DNA of 64,000 bases from Streptomyces sp. CB02414 (GTDB taxonomy: Bacteria; Actinomycetota; Actinomycetes; Streptomycetales; Streptomycetaceae), in NCBI RefSeq assembly GCF_001905385.1, contig NZ_LIPF01000005.1, positions 310,001 through 374,000 of the forward strand, read 5' to 3'. The translations under genes were made by a program, and so were the position numbers. The notes below the pieces were generated by a model that searched no databases, had not been told where the DNA came from, and saw only the letters and a list, made by a program, of their open reading frames with translations. Below are positions 8,495 through 15,737 of this stretch, in pieces; the first letter of the stretch is position 1; every line of letters begins with the position of its first letter.

Positions 8495-9330
8495 GCGCGC
8501 GCCTGCGCGGCGTCGCACAGCGGACCGAGCAGATCGTGACGGCGGGGTACTACCGCACGCCCGGCGGACGCGAGGTGTCCGTCGCGGCCGCGGTCGCCGC
8601 CGCGCGCGAGGGCACCCGGATGCACGGGCCGGAGCCGCTGGAGCCGTCCGCCTGGACCCCGGCGCGGACGGTCCTCGAAGTGACCGGCGAGAGCAGCCTG
8701 GAGGCCGCCCGCCGGCTCGGCGGCGAGGTCGCCGTGCTGAACTTCGCCTCCGCCCGCAATCCCGGCGGCGGCTACCTCAACGGTGCCCAGGCCCAGGAGG
8801 AGGCCCTGTGCCGCGCCTCCGCGCTGTACACCTGCCTGCTGCGGGCGCGCGAGTTCTACGACCACCACCGCGCCCACCGCGACCCGTTCTACACGGACCG
8901 CGTCATCCACTCTCCGGCCGTCCCCGTCTTCCGCGACGACCGCGGCGGCCTGCTCGACGAGCCGTACACGGCGGGTTTCCTCACCTCCGCCGCGCCGAAC
9001 GCGGGCGTGGTGCTGCGCGCGGCCCCCGAGCGCGCCGCCGACTTGCCCGCCGCGCTGGCCGCGCGCGCCGAGCGGGTGCTGGAGACGGCCGCGGCACACG
9101 GGTACCGGCGGCTCGTGCTCGGGGCCTGGGGCTGCGGCGTGTTCCGCAACGACCCCGCCCAGGTCGCGGGCGCCTTCCGGACGCTGCTGGGGCCCGGCGG
9201 ACGCTTCTCCGCGGCCTTCGAGCGGGTGACGTTCGGCATCCTGGACCGCACGCCGGGCGGCACGGTCCGCCAGGCGTTCGCGCGCGCCTTCCCCGAGGGC
9301 GCGGTACGCCCCGGTCAGCTCCAGCCGTAG
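8491..9330 (+). CDS. TIGR02452-type protein with microbial PARG catalytic signature
   Basis: A 279-residue protein of the microbial-type poly(ADP-ribose) glycohydrolase family, whose characterised members remove ADP-ribose polymers with a macrodomain-like fold. The catalytic signature GGG-X7-QEE is intact: Gly92-94 followed by Gln102-Glu103-Glu104, after VLNFASARNPGGG. The other conserved block is LVLGAWGCGVFRNDPAQVAGAF in the C-terminal third. The start ATG at 8491 gives the MSARLRGVAQRTEQIV opening usual for this family. It diverges from egtA; a 20-codon frame overlaps its start codon. Confidence 0.88.
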   Translation: MSARLRGVAQRTEQIVTAGYYRTPGGREVSVAAAVAAAREGTRMHGPEPLEPSAWTPARTVLEVTGESSLEAARRLGGEVAVLNFASARNPGGGYLNGAQAQEEALCRASALYTCLLRAREFYDHHRAHRDPFYTDRVIHSPAVPVFRDDRGGLLDEPYTAGFLTSAAPNAGVVLRAAPERAADLPAALAARAERVLETAAAHGYRRLVLGAWGCGVFRNDPAQVAGAFRTLLGPGGRFSAAFERVTFGILDRTPGGTVRQAFARAFPEGAVRPGQLQP

Positions 9331-9440
9331 CGCTCCCGCAGCCGCACGAGGTCTAACCCCATCCGGTCCAGGGCGCACGCCTCACGGCGCATCCCGGCGT
9401 CGTGCGGCCGCAGCACGATGTCGTCGTTGAAGGAGCTCAC
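9315..9440 (-). CDS. Possible 41-residue hypothetical protein
   Basis: Reading leftward from a GTG at 9438-9440 gives 41 codons with a natural-looking mix of charged and hydrophobic residues (it contains FNDDIVLRPHDAGMRRE and ends LRERYGWS). It overlaps the last 16 bases of the PARG-like gene tail to tail. No Shine-Dalgarno sequence is visible. A longer reading to 9569 would include translated tandem repeats and looks artificial. I do not recognise it. Codon bias is compatible with coding but does not prove it. Confidence 0.3.
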   Translation of the reverse strand: MSSFNDDIVLRPHDAGMRREACALDRMGLDLVRLRERYGWS

Positions 9441-9476
9441 GGCCGTACCGTACGGGACGCCGGCGCGGCCGGGTGG

Positions 9477-9503
9477 CACGCTGATCACGCTGATCACGCC
9501 GAT
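9477..9503. repeat. Three tandem 9-bp repeats CACGCTGAT
   Basis: CACGCTGAT occurs at 9477-9485 and 9486-9494, followed by CACGCCGAT at 9495-9503 with one change. The run lies between the PARG-like gene and the dehydrogenase gene. It resembles the 9-bp GATC-containing run before terC at 22794-22829. Its role is unknown. Confidence 0.8.
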
Positions 9504-9540
9504 CACCGGAAGCCGCACCGCCGCGGCCCCGGCCACCGAC

Positions 9541-9576
9541 CGTACGGGCACAGAAAGCCGTACGAGCACAGAAAGC
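9541..9576. repeat. Tandem 18-bp duplication just before the dehydrogenase start
   Basis: CGTACGGGCACAGAAAGC (9541-9558) is followed at once by CGTACGAGCACAGAAAGC (9559-9576), one mismatch in 18. The second copy ends 7 bases before the ATG at 9584, so its AGAAAG is the only candidate ribosome-binding stretch there. This may be a recent slippage duplication or a doubled regulatory or ribosome-binding element. Confidence 0.85.
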
Positions 9577-9583
9577 CGACGTC

Positions 9584-10474
9584 ATGACCGAGCAGCTCAC
9601 CGTGAGCGTCCTGGGCACCGGCATCATGGGTGCCGCGATGGCCCGCAACCTCGCCCGTGCCGGACACTCCGTCCGCGTCTGGAACCGCAGCCGGGACAAG
9701 GCCGAGCCGCTGGCCGCCGACGGGGCGCACGTCGCAGACGGACCCGAGGAGGCGGTGCGGGGCGCCGACGTCGTCCTCACCATGCTGTACGACGGTCCGG
9801 CCGCCCTCGACGTCATGCGGCGGGCCGCACCCGGCCTGCGTCCCGGCACGGCGTGGGCGCAGTCGACCACCGCCGGCGTCGACGCGGTCGCCGACCTGGC
9901 GGCCTTCGCGCACGAACACGGCCTGGTCTTCTTCGACGCGCCCGTGCTGGGCACCCGCCAGCCCGCCGAGGCCGGGCGACTGCTCGTGCTGGCCGCCGGA
10001 CCGATCGACGCCCGGGGTGTGGTCGAGCCCGTGTTCGACGCCGTCGGCTCCCGCACGGTGTGGACCGGCGAGGACGGCGCGGCCGGCAGCGCCACCCGGC
10101 TGAAACTGGTCGCCAACAGCTGGGTGCTCGCCGCCACCAACGCGGCCGGCGAGGTCCTGGCGCTGGCCAAGGCGCTGGGCGTCGATCCGGACGCCTTCTT
10201 CGACGCCATCGGCGGCGGTCCGCTCGACATGGGCTACCTGCGTGCCAAGGCGGGGATGATCCGGGACGGCGCGCTGACCCCGGCCCAGTTCGCGGTCACC
10301 ACCGCCGCGAAGGACGCCCGGCTCATCGTCGAGGCCGGCGAGGCGAACGGCGTCCGCCTGGACTTGGCCGTCGCCGGTGCCGAACGGTTCGCGCGCGCCG
10401 CGGCGCAGGGGCACGGCGACGAGGACATGGCGGCGGCCTACTTCGCGAGTTTCGCGGAGAAGGCGTCCGACTGA
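9584..10474 (+). CDS. NAD(P)-dependent oxidoreductase of the 3-hydroxyisobutyrate / 6-phosphogluconate dehydrogenase family
   Basis: A 296-residue beta-hydroxyacid dehydrogenase-type enzyme. The Rossmann motif LGTGIMGAAMARNLARAGH is at residues 9-27, and NRS after the second strand suggests NADP preference. The substrate loop is variant (APVLGTRQPAEAGRLLVLAAG, where the family usually has APVSGG). The catalytic Lys is expected in RLKLVANSWVLAATNAAGEVLALA, an all-helical C-terminal domain. The true substrate is unknown. The gene stands alone on the plus strand, with odd tandem repeats immediately before it. Confidence 0.85.
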   Translation: MTEQLTVSVLGTGIMGAAMARNLARAGHSVRVWNRSRDKAEPLAADGAHVADGPEEAVRGADVVLTMLYDGPAALDVMRRAAPGLRPGTAWAQSTTAGVDAVADLAAFAHEHGLVFFDAPVLGTRQPAEAGRLLVLAAGPIDARGVVEPVFDAVGSRTVWTGEDGAAGSATRLKLVANSWVLAATNAAGEVLALAKALGVDPDAFFDAIGGGPLDMGYLRAKAGMIRDGALTPAQFAVTTAAKDARLIVEAGEANGVRLDLAVAGAERFARAAAQGHGDEDMAAAYFASFAEKASD

Positions 10475-10557
10475 CCGCCCGCGGGGTACCGGTGAGGGTG
10501 CGCGAGAAGCCGGACGCCGACGTAGCCTCGGCACAGACCAGGATCCAAGGAGCCACC

Positions 10558-10983
10558 ATGTCCAAGCCCCCGCTGCCGCCCGAGGCCGTCGAACTGCTGC
10601 GCCGCCCCAACCCGTGCGTCATGGCCACCGTCCGCTCGGACGGCGCCCCCGTCTCCACGGCCACCTGGTACCTGTGGGAGGACGACGGCCGGGTGCTGAT
10701 CAACTTCGACGCCGGCCGGGTGCGCCTGAAGCACGTGCGCCGCGACCCGCGGGTGACCCTCACGGTCCTCGCGGGCGACGACTGGTACACGCACGTCACC
10801 CTCATCGGCCGCGTCACCGACATCCGCGACGACGAGGACCTCTCCGGCATCGACCGCCTCTCCCGGCAGTACACGGGCAACCCCTACCCGGACCGCGTCC
10901 GGCCCCGGGTCAGCGCCTGGGTCGAGGTCGAGCGCTGGCACGGCTGGGGCACCATGAAGGACAGCGACCAGGCGTCCACCTGA
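10558..10983 (+). CDS. PPOX-class F420-dependent oxidoreductase
   Basis: A 141-residue split-beta-barrel flavin/F420-binding protein of the pyridoxamine-phosphate-oxidase-like class, common in actinobacteria, where members reduce diverse substrates with F420H2. The opening PNPCVMATVRSDGAPVSTATWYLWEDDGRVLIN is diagnostic, followed by RVRLKHVRRDPRVTLTV. The ATG at 10558 is preceded by AAGGAG. A second PPOX-type protein lies at 38976-39401. Confidence 0.88.
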   Translation: MSKPPLPPEAVELLRRPNPCVMATVRSDGAPVSTATWYLWEDDGRVLINFDAGRVRLKHVRRDPRVTLTVLAGDDWYTHVTLIGRVTDIRDDEDLSGIDRLSRQYTGNPYPDRVRPRVSAWVEVERWHGWGTMKDSDQAST

Positions 10984-11020
10984 GCGACGGCCGCGAACCC
11001 TGTGTCCCGGAGGCCGTCGC
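10984..11020. terminator. Stem-loop between convergent PPOX and LysE genes
   Basis: GCGACGGCC (10984-10992) pairs perfectly with GGCCGTCGC (11012-11020) across a 19-base loop, directly after the PPOX stop codon. There is no T-run, as is common for Streptomyces terminators. It could serve both converging genes. Confidence 0.55.
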
Positions 11021-11030
11021 CGGAGGGGAT

Positions 11031-11672
11031 CTAGTCCTTCCGTCCGGTGACGGCCACGGTGACGCCGAGGCCGATCATCGCCAGACCGCCCGCGCCGCCG
11101 ACCGCGGACAGCCGGCGCGGTGACCGCGCGAACCAGTCGCGCGCGGTGGCCGCGAGCAGGCCCCACACGCTGTCGCAGGCCAGTGCGATGGCGTTGAAGA
11201 CCAGACCGAGCAGCAGCATCTGCACGGCGACGCCGCCCCGGTCCCGGTCGGCGAACTGCGGCAGCACGGCGGTGAAGAACACGATGGTCTTGGGGTTGGT
11301 CACCCCGACGGCGAAGCCCTCCCAGAAGCTGCGCCGCCGGTCCTCGTCCGACCCGGCGTCACCGGCGAACGCGGCCCGCAGCGAGCGGCGTTCGCGCCAG
11401 GCCCTGACCCCGAGGTGCACCAGGTAGGCGGCGCCCGCCAGCTTCAGCACCGTGAAGACGACGGCGGACCGCTCCACGACCGCCCCGACGCCCAGGGCGA
11501 CCGCGACGACCAGGACGTAGGAGCCGAGCGTGTTCCCGGCCACCGTGGTGAGCGCGGCCCGGCGGCCGCGCGCGAGCGCCCTGCCGACCACGAACAGCAC
11601 GCTGGGACCGGGGACCACGACGATCAGCAACGACAGTGCCGCGAAGGCGAGAAGACGGTCGGCGGTCACCAT
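11031..11672 (-). CDS. LysE-family amino-acid exporter
   Basis: A 213-residue membrane protein of the RhtB/LysE translocator family, exporters of amino acids and related metabolites. It has about six hydrophobic segments and the family signatures LIVVVPGPSVLFVVGRALARGRRAAL at the N-terminus and FAVGVTNPKTIVFFTAVLPQF in the middle. I took the ATG at 11670-11672 (MVTADRLLAF), because extending to 11732 adds a hydrophilic stretch not expected before the first membrane segment. The cargo cannot be read from the sequence. Confidence 0.88.
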   Translation of the reverse strand: MVTADRLLAFAALSLLIVVVPGPSVLFVVGRALARGRRAALTTVAGNTLGSYVLVVAVALGVGAVVERSAVVFTVLKLAGAAYLVHLGVRAWRERRSLRAAFAGDAGSDEDRRRSFWEGFAVGVTNPKTIVFFTAVLPQFADRDRGGVAVQMLLLGLVFNAIALACDSVWGLLAATARDWFARSPRRLSAVGGAGGLAMIGLGVTVAVTGRKD

Positions 11673-11834
11673 GGCGTCATGCAAGCACGGCACCCGCGCG
11701 GCGCACCACGGGATTTCGCCGGGCGTCGACACGCGCCCGGTCCTCGCCTAGGATCCACGGCGCGGCATCGCGTGCCGGTCACCGTCCGGGTGAGGCATGG
11801 AGGCGCCGCGGAGATGCCCGTGGAGGCATTGCCC

Positions 11835-12263
11835 GTGTCAGTCGAGTTCAACCACACCATCGTTCTCTCCCGCAGCCGGGAGGAGTCCGCCCACTTCCTC
11901 GCCGGCGTCCTGGGGCTGGAGGTCGGCGAGCCCGCCGGGATGTTCCTGCCGGTGACGACCGCGAACGGCGTCACCCTCGATTTCGCCACCGTCGACATCG
12001 ACATCCCCGTGCAGCACTACGCGTTCCTCGTCTCCGAGGACGAGTTCGACGCGATCCTCGCCCGTCTCGTCGCGGACGGCGTCCCCGTCCAGGCCGACCC
12101 GCACGGCCGGCACCCGCGCCGCATCAACCGCAACGACGGCGGCCGGGGCGTGTACTTCAGCGACCCGTCCGGGCACGGCATGGAAGCCTTCACCCGCCCC
12201 TACGGAAGCGACCCGTCCTCGCCGCTCAACGGCGTCACGGAAGACGTCCCCGGCGCCCGCTGA
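11835..12263 (+). CDS. VOC-family (glyoxalase/bleomycin-resistance fold) protein
   Basis: A 142-residue single vicinal-oxygen-chelate protein. It shows the paired beta-alpha-beta pattern: VEFNHTIVLSRSREESAHFLAGVLGLEVGE, a strand with DFATVDIDIPVQHYAFLVSEDEFDAIL, and the C-terminal metal-site block GRGVYFSDPSGHGMEAFTRPY. The GTG at 11835 is favoured because GGAGG lies 8 bases before it; an ATG at 11814 would add 7 residues. The substrate is unknown. It diverges from the LysE gene. Confidence 0.82.
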   Translation: MSVEFNHTIVLSRSREESAHFLAGVLGLEVGEPAGMFLPVTTANGVTLDFATVDIDIPVQHYAFLVSEDEFDAILARLVADGVPVQADPHGRHPRRINRNDGGRGVYFSDPSGHGMEAFTRPYGSDPSSPLNGVTEDVPGAR

Positions 12264-12345
12264 CCGCGGTCGCCGGAGGACCGTTGTCAGACCCCCTCCC
12301 CATACTGGTGGCCTCGAGTGAGCCGGACGTGAGGAGGGGGTTGCC

Positions 12346-13470
12346 GTGCGCACGGTCTACAGCGGTGAACTGCACGTCAGTTACGGGCAGTTCTACGTGG
12401 ACAGCCGACGGGACGACGACGGACCGGCACCGTGGGCGGCCTGCGCCGGGCAGAGCAACGGACTGTGCGGCGCGGCCGTCCCCGGCCACCTCTTCCTCGT
12501 CACCGGCCTGCACACCGGCCGGGTCGGTCTGACCGTCGAGGTGCACGGGGCGGCCCCGCCGCTCGACGACGCCTGGGAGGAGGCCGTGGAGGCGTCCTTC
12601 CGGCCGGCCCGCGCCCCCGCGGTGGTCCTGCCGTGGGGAGACGGTCCGCTGTGCGTGCTGGACCTGCTCCCGACCGACCACCGGGTGCGCTACTGCGGGC
12701 GCGGCATGGACCGGGGACGGGACGAGGAGCTGGCCGTACTGGAGGGGGCCGCGCCGGTGGACCACTATCTGCTGCAGTTCTGGCCCGCCCCGCCCGCCCC
12801 GGACGTCGTCGTCCGGCAGACCTCCGGCAGCGCCGCGTACTGGCACCGGCACGCCCGCAGTCTGCCGGCGGCCGGGAAGGAGACCGCACCGGGGGACCCG
12901 GAAACCCTCTCCTGGGGCGGCAGGTTGCCCAGCCGGCGCGTCAGGGATGCCGGCGGCGACGCACGCGGACTGGTCCCGCTCGACCGCGCACTGATCGACG
13001 CCGTCGACGCCGTGTGCCCGAGGACGCAGCGGTGCCTCGCGCGCTGGGCCGCCCACCGCGCCCTCACCGAGGCCGGGCTCGACGGCATCGACTGGATCAC
13101 GCCCGCGCTGGCCGCACTGGACCGCGGGGAACCCCTGCCCGACCCGTTCGACGACCCGGAGCGGGCCTGGGGACGCTTCTTCGCCGACGCCCGCACCCGG
13201 TGCACCGATCCCGTCCCGCCGGACGGGAGCGGCAACCCGCTGCGGCGGACCACGGCCCTGCCCGCCCTCCTCGCCGCGGCCGAACCGGACCCGCTGCGCG
13301 CCGCACTCGGCGCCCTCTTCGCCGCCGCGGTCACCCACGGCCCCGGATACCCGTCGCTGTTCGCCGAGGCCCGCCGCCGCTTCCCGGCCCTGGTCCGGGA
13401 CACACCAGCAGCAGGGGAGTCGCCAGCAGAAGGACCCCCGCCAGCGCGATCGCCGTACGCGGGCTCGTGA
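12346..13470 (+). CDS. Hypothetical protein of 374 residues
   Basis: I do not recognise a family. The start is GTG at 12346 after GAGGAGG. The N-terminal third is beta-rich (VYSGELHVSYGQFYVDS, LFLVTGLHTGRVGLTVEVHG) with several Cys (residues 32, 40 and 109). The C-terminal half is helical and Arg-rich (TQRCLARWAAHRALTEAGLDGIDWITPALAAL), and the last 45 residues are Pro/Gly/Ser-rich. Those last 140 bases overlap the end of the convergent MFS gene, and one of the two tails may be spurious. There is no signal peptide or membrane segment. The context gives no function. Confidence 0.7.
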   Translation: MRTVYSGELHVSYGQFYVDSRRDDDGPAPWAACAGQSNGLCGAAVPGHLFLVTGLHTGRVGLTVEVHGAAPPLDDAWEEAVEASFRPARAPAVVLPWGDGPLCVLDLLPTDHRVRYCGRGMDRGRDEELAVLEGAAPVDHYLLQFWPAPPAPDVVVRQTSGSAAYWHRHARSLPAAGKETAPGDPETLSWGGRLPSRRVRDAGGDARGLVPLDRALIDAVDAVCPRTQRCLARWAAHRALTEAGLDGIDWITPALAALDRGEPLPDPFDDPERAWGRFFADARTRCTDPVPPDGSGNPLRRTTALPALLAAAEPDPLRAALGALFAAAVTHGPGYPSLFAEARRRFPALVRDTPAAGESPAEGPPPARSPYAGS

Positions 13471-14620
13471 GGCCGGCCAGCAGGCCCCACAGCGCGGTCA
13501 GGGCCGCGGTCGACAGCTTGGCGCTGACGGTCCAGGCGGTCAGGGTACGGGCGACCCGGTCCGCCGGCGTCAGGTCGAGGCGGCGCGTTGCGGACAGCGG
13601 GTTGAACACGCCCGCGCAGGTGATCAGACCGAACTCGACGGCCATCACGAGGACGAGTCCGCCGGTGCCGGGGCCGACGAAGGCCAGGCCCACCGACCAG
13701 CACACGCGCAGCACCCCGCTGCCGACCAGCACCCGGTGCTCCCCGAAACGCGTCACGAGCGGGCCGGCCAGCCGTGAGCCGAGCAGCCCGCCGGCGCACG
13801 GCACCGCGAAGGCCAGGCCGTACTGCCAGGGCGCGAAGCCCAGCTCGCCCAGCATGAGGACGGCGAGCAGCGGCGCCGAGGCCATGATCAGGCCGTTGAC
13901 CAGCAGCGTGTTGAGGAACAGCGGGCGCAGTCCCGGCGAGGTGAGGATGTACCGCCAGCCGGCCGCCAGGTCACCCGCCCGCGGCCGGGCCGGACCGGTG
14001 CGCGCCGGACGCGGCTCGCCGCCGCCGACGGCGCGGACGCCCAGCGCCGACAGCAGATGGCTCACCGCGTCGGCCGTCACCGTCACCACCGGGCCGAAGA
14101 GCCCGATCGCCGCGCCGCCGACCGGGGGCCCGAGCATCGTCGCGGTCCAGGTCGTCGCCTCGAACCGGCCGTTCGCCCGCAGCAGGTCCGCCGGCGGTAC
14201 CAGCGCCTTGAGACAGGAACCGGCGGCGGCCCGGAACGTGATGTCAGCCGCGGCCATGACGACCGACACCACCAGCAGCTGGGCGAAGGAGAGCCGGCCG
14301 CACGCGTACGCGACGGGCACGCTCAGCAGCACCGCGCACCGGACCAGGTCCATCGCGACCATCACCGGCCGCTTGCGCCGGAACTCCACCCACGGTCCCA
14401 GCGGCACCGCCACCACCGCTCCCACCGCGAGCCCGGCCGCCGCGAGCGCCGCCACCTGCTGCGGCCCGGCGTCCAGCACCAAGACCGCGATCAGCGGGAA
14501 GGCGTCGAAGGCAAGCCGGGTGCCGAACGTGCTGACGGCGTACGCCGCCCACAGCCACCCGAACGGCCGCCCCAGCGACCTGCCGCCACTCACCACACCC
14601 GACACCGACACGCCCGACAT
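13331..14620 (-). CDS. MFS transporter (probable drug exporter)
   Basis: A 429-residue major-facilitator protein with about 12 hydrophobic segments. FGWLWAAYAVSTFGTRLAFDAFPLIAVLVLDAG opens the first helix pair, and a basic cytoplasmic loop (GPWVEFRRKRPVMVAMDLVR) after helix 2 is typical of the DHA-like/enterobactin-exporter-like branch. The last 25 residues are low-complexity Gly/Pro/Arg and overlap the convergent hypothetical gene by 140 bp. A 21-bp palindrome 47 bases upstream of the start (14667-14687) suggests control by a repressor not encoded next door. Confidence 0.85.
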   Translation of the reverse strand: MSGVSVSGVVSGGRSLGRPFGWLWAAYAVSTFGTRLAFDAFPLIAVLVLDAGPQQVAALAAAGLAVGAVVAVPLGPWVEFRRKRPVMVAMDLVRCAVLLSVPVAYACGRLSFAQLLVVSVVMAAADITFRAAAGSCLKALVPPADLLRANGRFEATTWTATMLGPPVGGAAIGLFGPVVTVTADAVSHLLSALGVRAVGGGEPRPARTGPARPRAGDLAAGWRYILTSPGLRPLFLNTLLVNGLIMASAPLLAVLMLGELGFAPWQYGLAFAVPCAGGLLGSRLAGPLVTRFGEHRVLVGSGVLRVCWSVGLAFVGPGTGGLVLVMAVEFGLITCAGVFNPLSATRRLDLTPADRVARTLTAWTVSAKLSTAALTALWGLLAGLTSPRTAIALAGVLLLATPLLLVCPGPGPGSGGGPRRTATGIRGRG

Positions 14621-14666
14621 CCAAGCGAGCGCGGCACCCGCGGATCAAACAACGGGCCGGGCGCAC

Positions 14667-14687
14667 CGTACAACCCGTGGTTGTACG
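14667..14687. promoter_or_regulatory. 21-bp perfect palindrome before the MFS gene
   Basis: Arms CGTACAACC (14667-14675) and GGTTGTACG (14679-14687) are exact complements around CGT. The site lies between the hydrolase stop and the MFS start, in the expected promoter region of the MFS gene. The symmetry suits a dimeric TetR/MarR-type repressor. It could also fold as a terminator of the upstream hydrolase gene, but the short 3-base loop and lack of a T-run make an operator likelier. Confidence 0.6.
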
Positions 14688-14695
14688 CCGGTCCG

Positions 14696-15574
14696 CTAGC
14701 GCTCCAGCAGCTTCCGCAGCGCCCCCGCGACCTCGCCCGGTGCCTCCTCCGCCATGAAGTGGCCGCAGCCGACGGTCTCGTGGCTCAGGTCCGGGGCCCA
14801 GCTCCGCCACAGCGCGGCGGCGTCGTAGCCGAGGGCCGCGCCCCAGTCCTGCTGGAGGACGGTCACCGGCATCCGCAGCCGGTTCCCGCTCTCGCGGTCG
14901 GCCCGGTCGTGGACGACGTCGATGCCGGCGGAGGCCCGGTAGTCGGCCACGATGGACGGCACCGCCGCCCGGGACGCGTCCAGGTAGGCGGCGCGTACGT
15001 CGGTGGGCAGGGCGTCCGGATCGAGGGTCCAGACGTCGAGGAAGTGGCCGAAGAACGCGTCGGGCGCGGCGCCGATCAGCTGCTCGGGCAGCCCGGGCGG
15101 CTGTGCCATCAGGTAGAGGTGGAAGCCCACCGCCGCCGAGGTGCCGTGCAGCACGTCCCACATGTCCAGGGTCGGCAGCACGTCCAGCGCGGCCAGGTGC
15201 GTCACCGTGTCCGGGTGGTCCAGCCCGGCCCGCACCGCGACCAGCGCGCCCCGGTCGTGCCCGGCCAGCGCGAACCGCTCGTGTCCCAGCGCGCGGGCGA
15301 GGGCGACGACGTCGGCGGCCATGGTCCGCTTGGCGTAGGCGGTGCCGTCGGGATCGGCCGGCTTGTCGCTGGCGCCGTAGCCGCGCAGGTCGGGGCAGAT
15401 GACGGTGTGGTCGGCCGCGAGGCCGGCGGCGACGTGCCGCCACATCAGGTGCGTCTGCGGGAAACCGTGCAGCAGGACCAGCGGGCTGCCGGAGCCGCCG
15501 ACGGCCACGTTCAGGGTGACGCCGTCGGCGACCGTGACGCGGTCGTAGGCGAAGTCGGGAAGGGTGGGTGCCAT
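14696..15574 (-). CDS. Alpha/beta hydrolase (haloacetate dehalogenase / epoxide hydrolase-like)
   Basis: A 292-residue alpha/beta-hydrolase-fold enzyme. The oxyanion-hole motif LVLLHGFPQTHLMWR is near residues 32-46, and the nucleophile elbow is GHDRGA (Asp nucleophile) near residue 108, the pattern of haloacid dehalogenases and epoxide hydrolases rather than Ser esterases. The catalytic His is in VGCGHFMAEEAPGEV near the C-terminus. The start ATG at 15572-15574 opens MAPTLPDFAYDRVTV. It diverges from the SARP regulator; a pair of 11-bp direct repeats lies between them. Confidence 0.88.
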   Translation of the reverse strand: MAPTLPDFAYDRVTVADGVTLNVAVGGSGSPLVLLHGFPQTHLMWRHVAAGLAADHTVICPDLRGYGASDKPADPDGTAYAKRTMAADVVALARALGHERFALAGHDRGALVAVRAGLDHPDTVTHLAALDVLPTLDMWDVLHGTSAAVGFHLYLMAQPPGLPEQLIGAAPDAFFGHFLDVWTLDPDALPTDVRAAYLDASRAAVPSIVADYRASAGIDVVHDRADRESGNRLRMPVTVLQQDWGAALGYDAAALWRSWAPDLSHETVGCGHFMAEEAPGEVAGALRKLLER

Positions 15575-15656
15575 GGGCTGCTCCGTGCCTTTCGTCTCGT
15601 CGCACGCCGTGCCCGTTTCGACGGCGTGCCGCTGACTGCTCCCAGCCTCCCGGGTC

Positions 15657-15678
15657 CGGATCAGCAACGGATCAGCAC
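15657..15678. promoter_or_regulatory. Direct repeats at 11-bp spacing, candidate SARP binding site
   Basis: CGGATCAGCAA (15657-15667) is followed immediately by CGGATCAGCAC (15668-15678), 10 of 11 identical. SARP regulators bind heptamer direct repeats spaced by 11 bp beside the -10 box. This pair lies in the divergent promoter region between the hydrolase and the SARP gene; a TACCGT hexamer at 15691-15696 could be the -10 for the SARP gene. Binding is inferred. Confidence 0.5.
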
Positions 15679-15737
15679 CGTCGGCGCGCGTACCGTGGGG
15701 AGCGGCGAGCAGCGGTGCGGATCGGAGCGGGCGGAAC

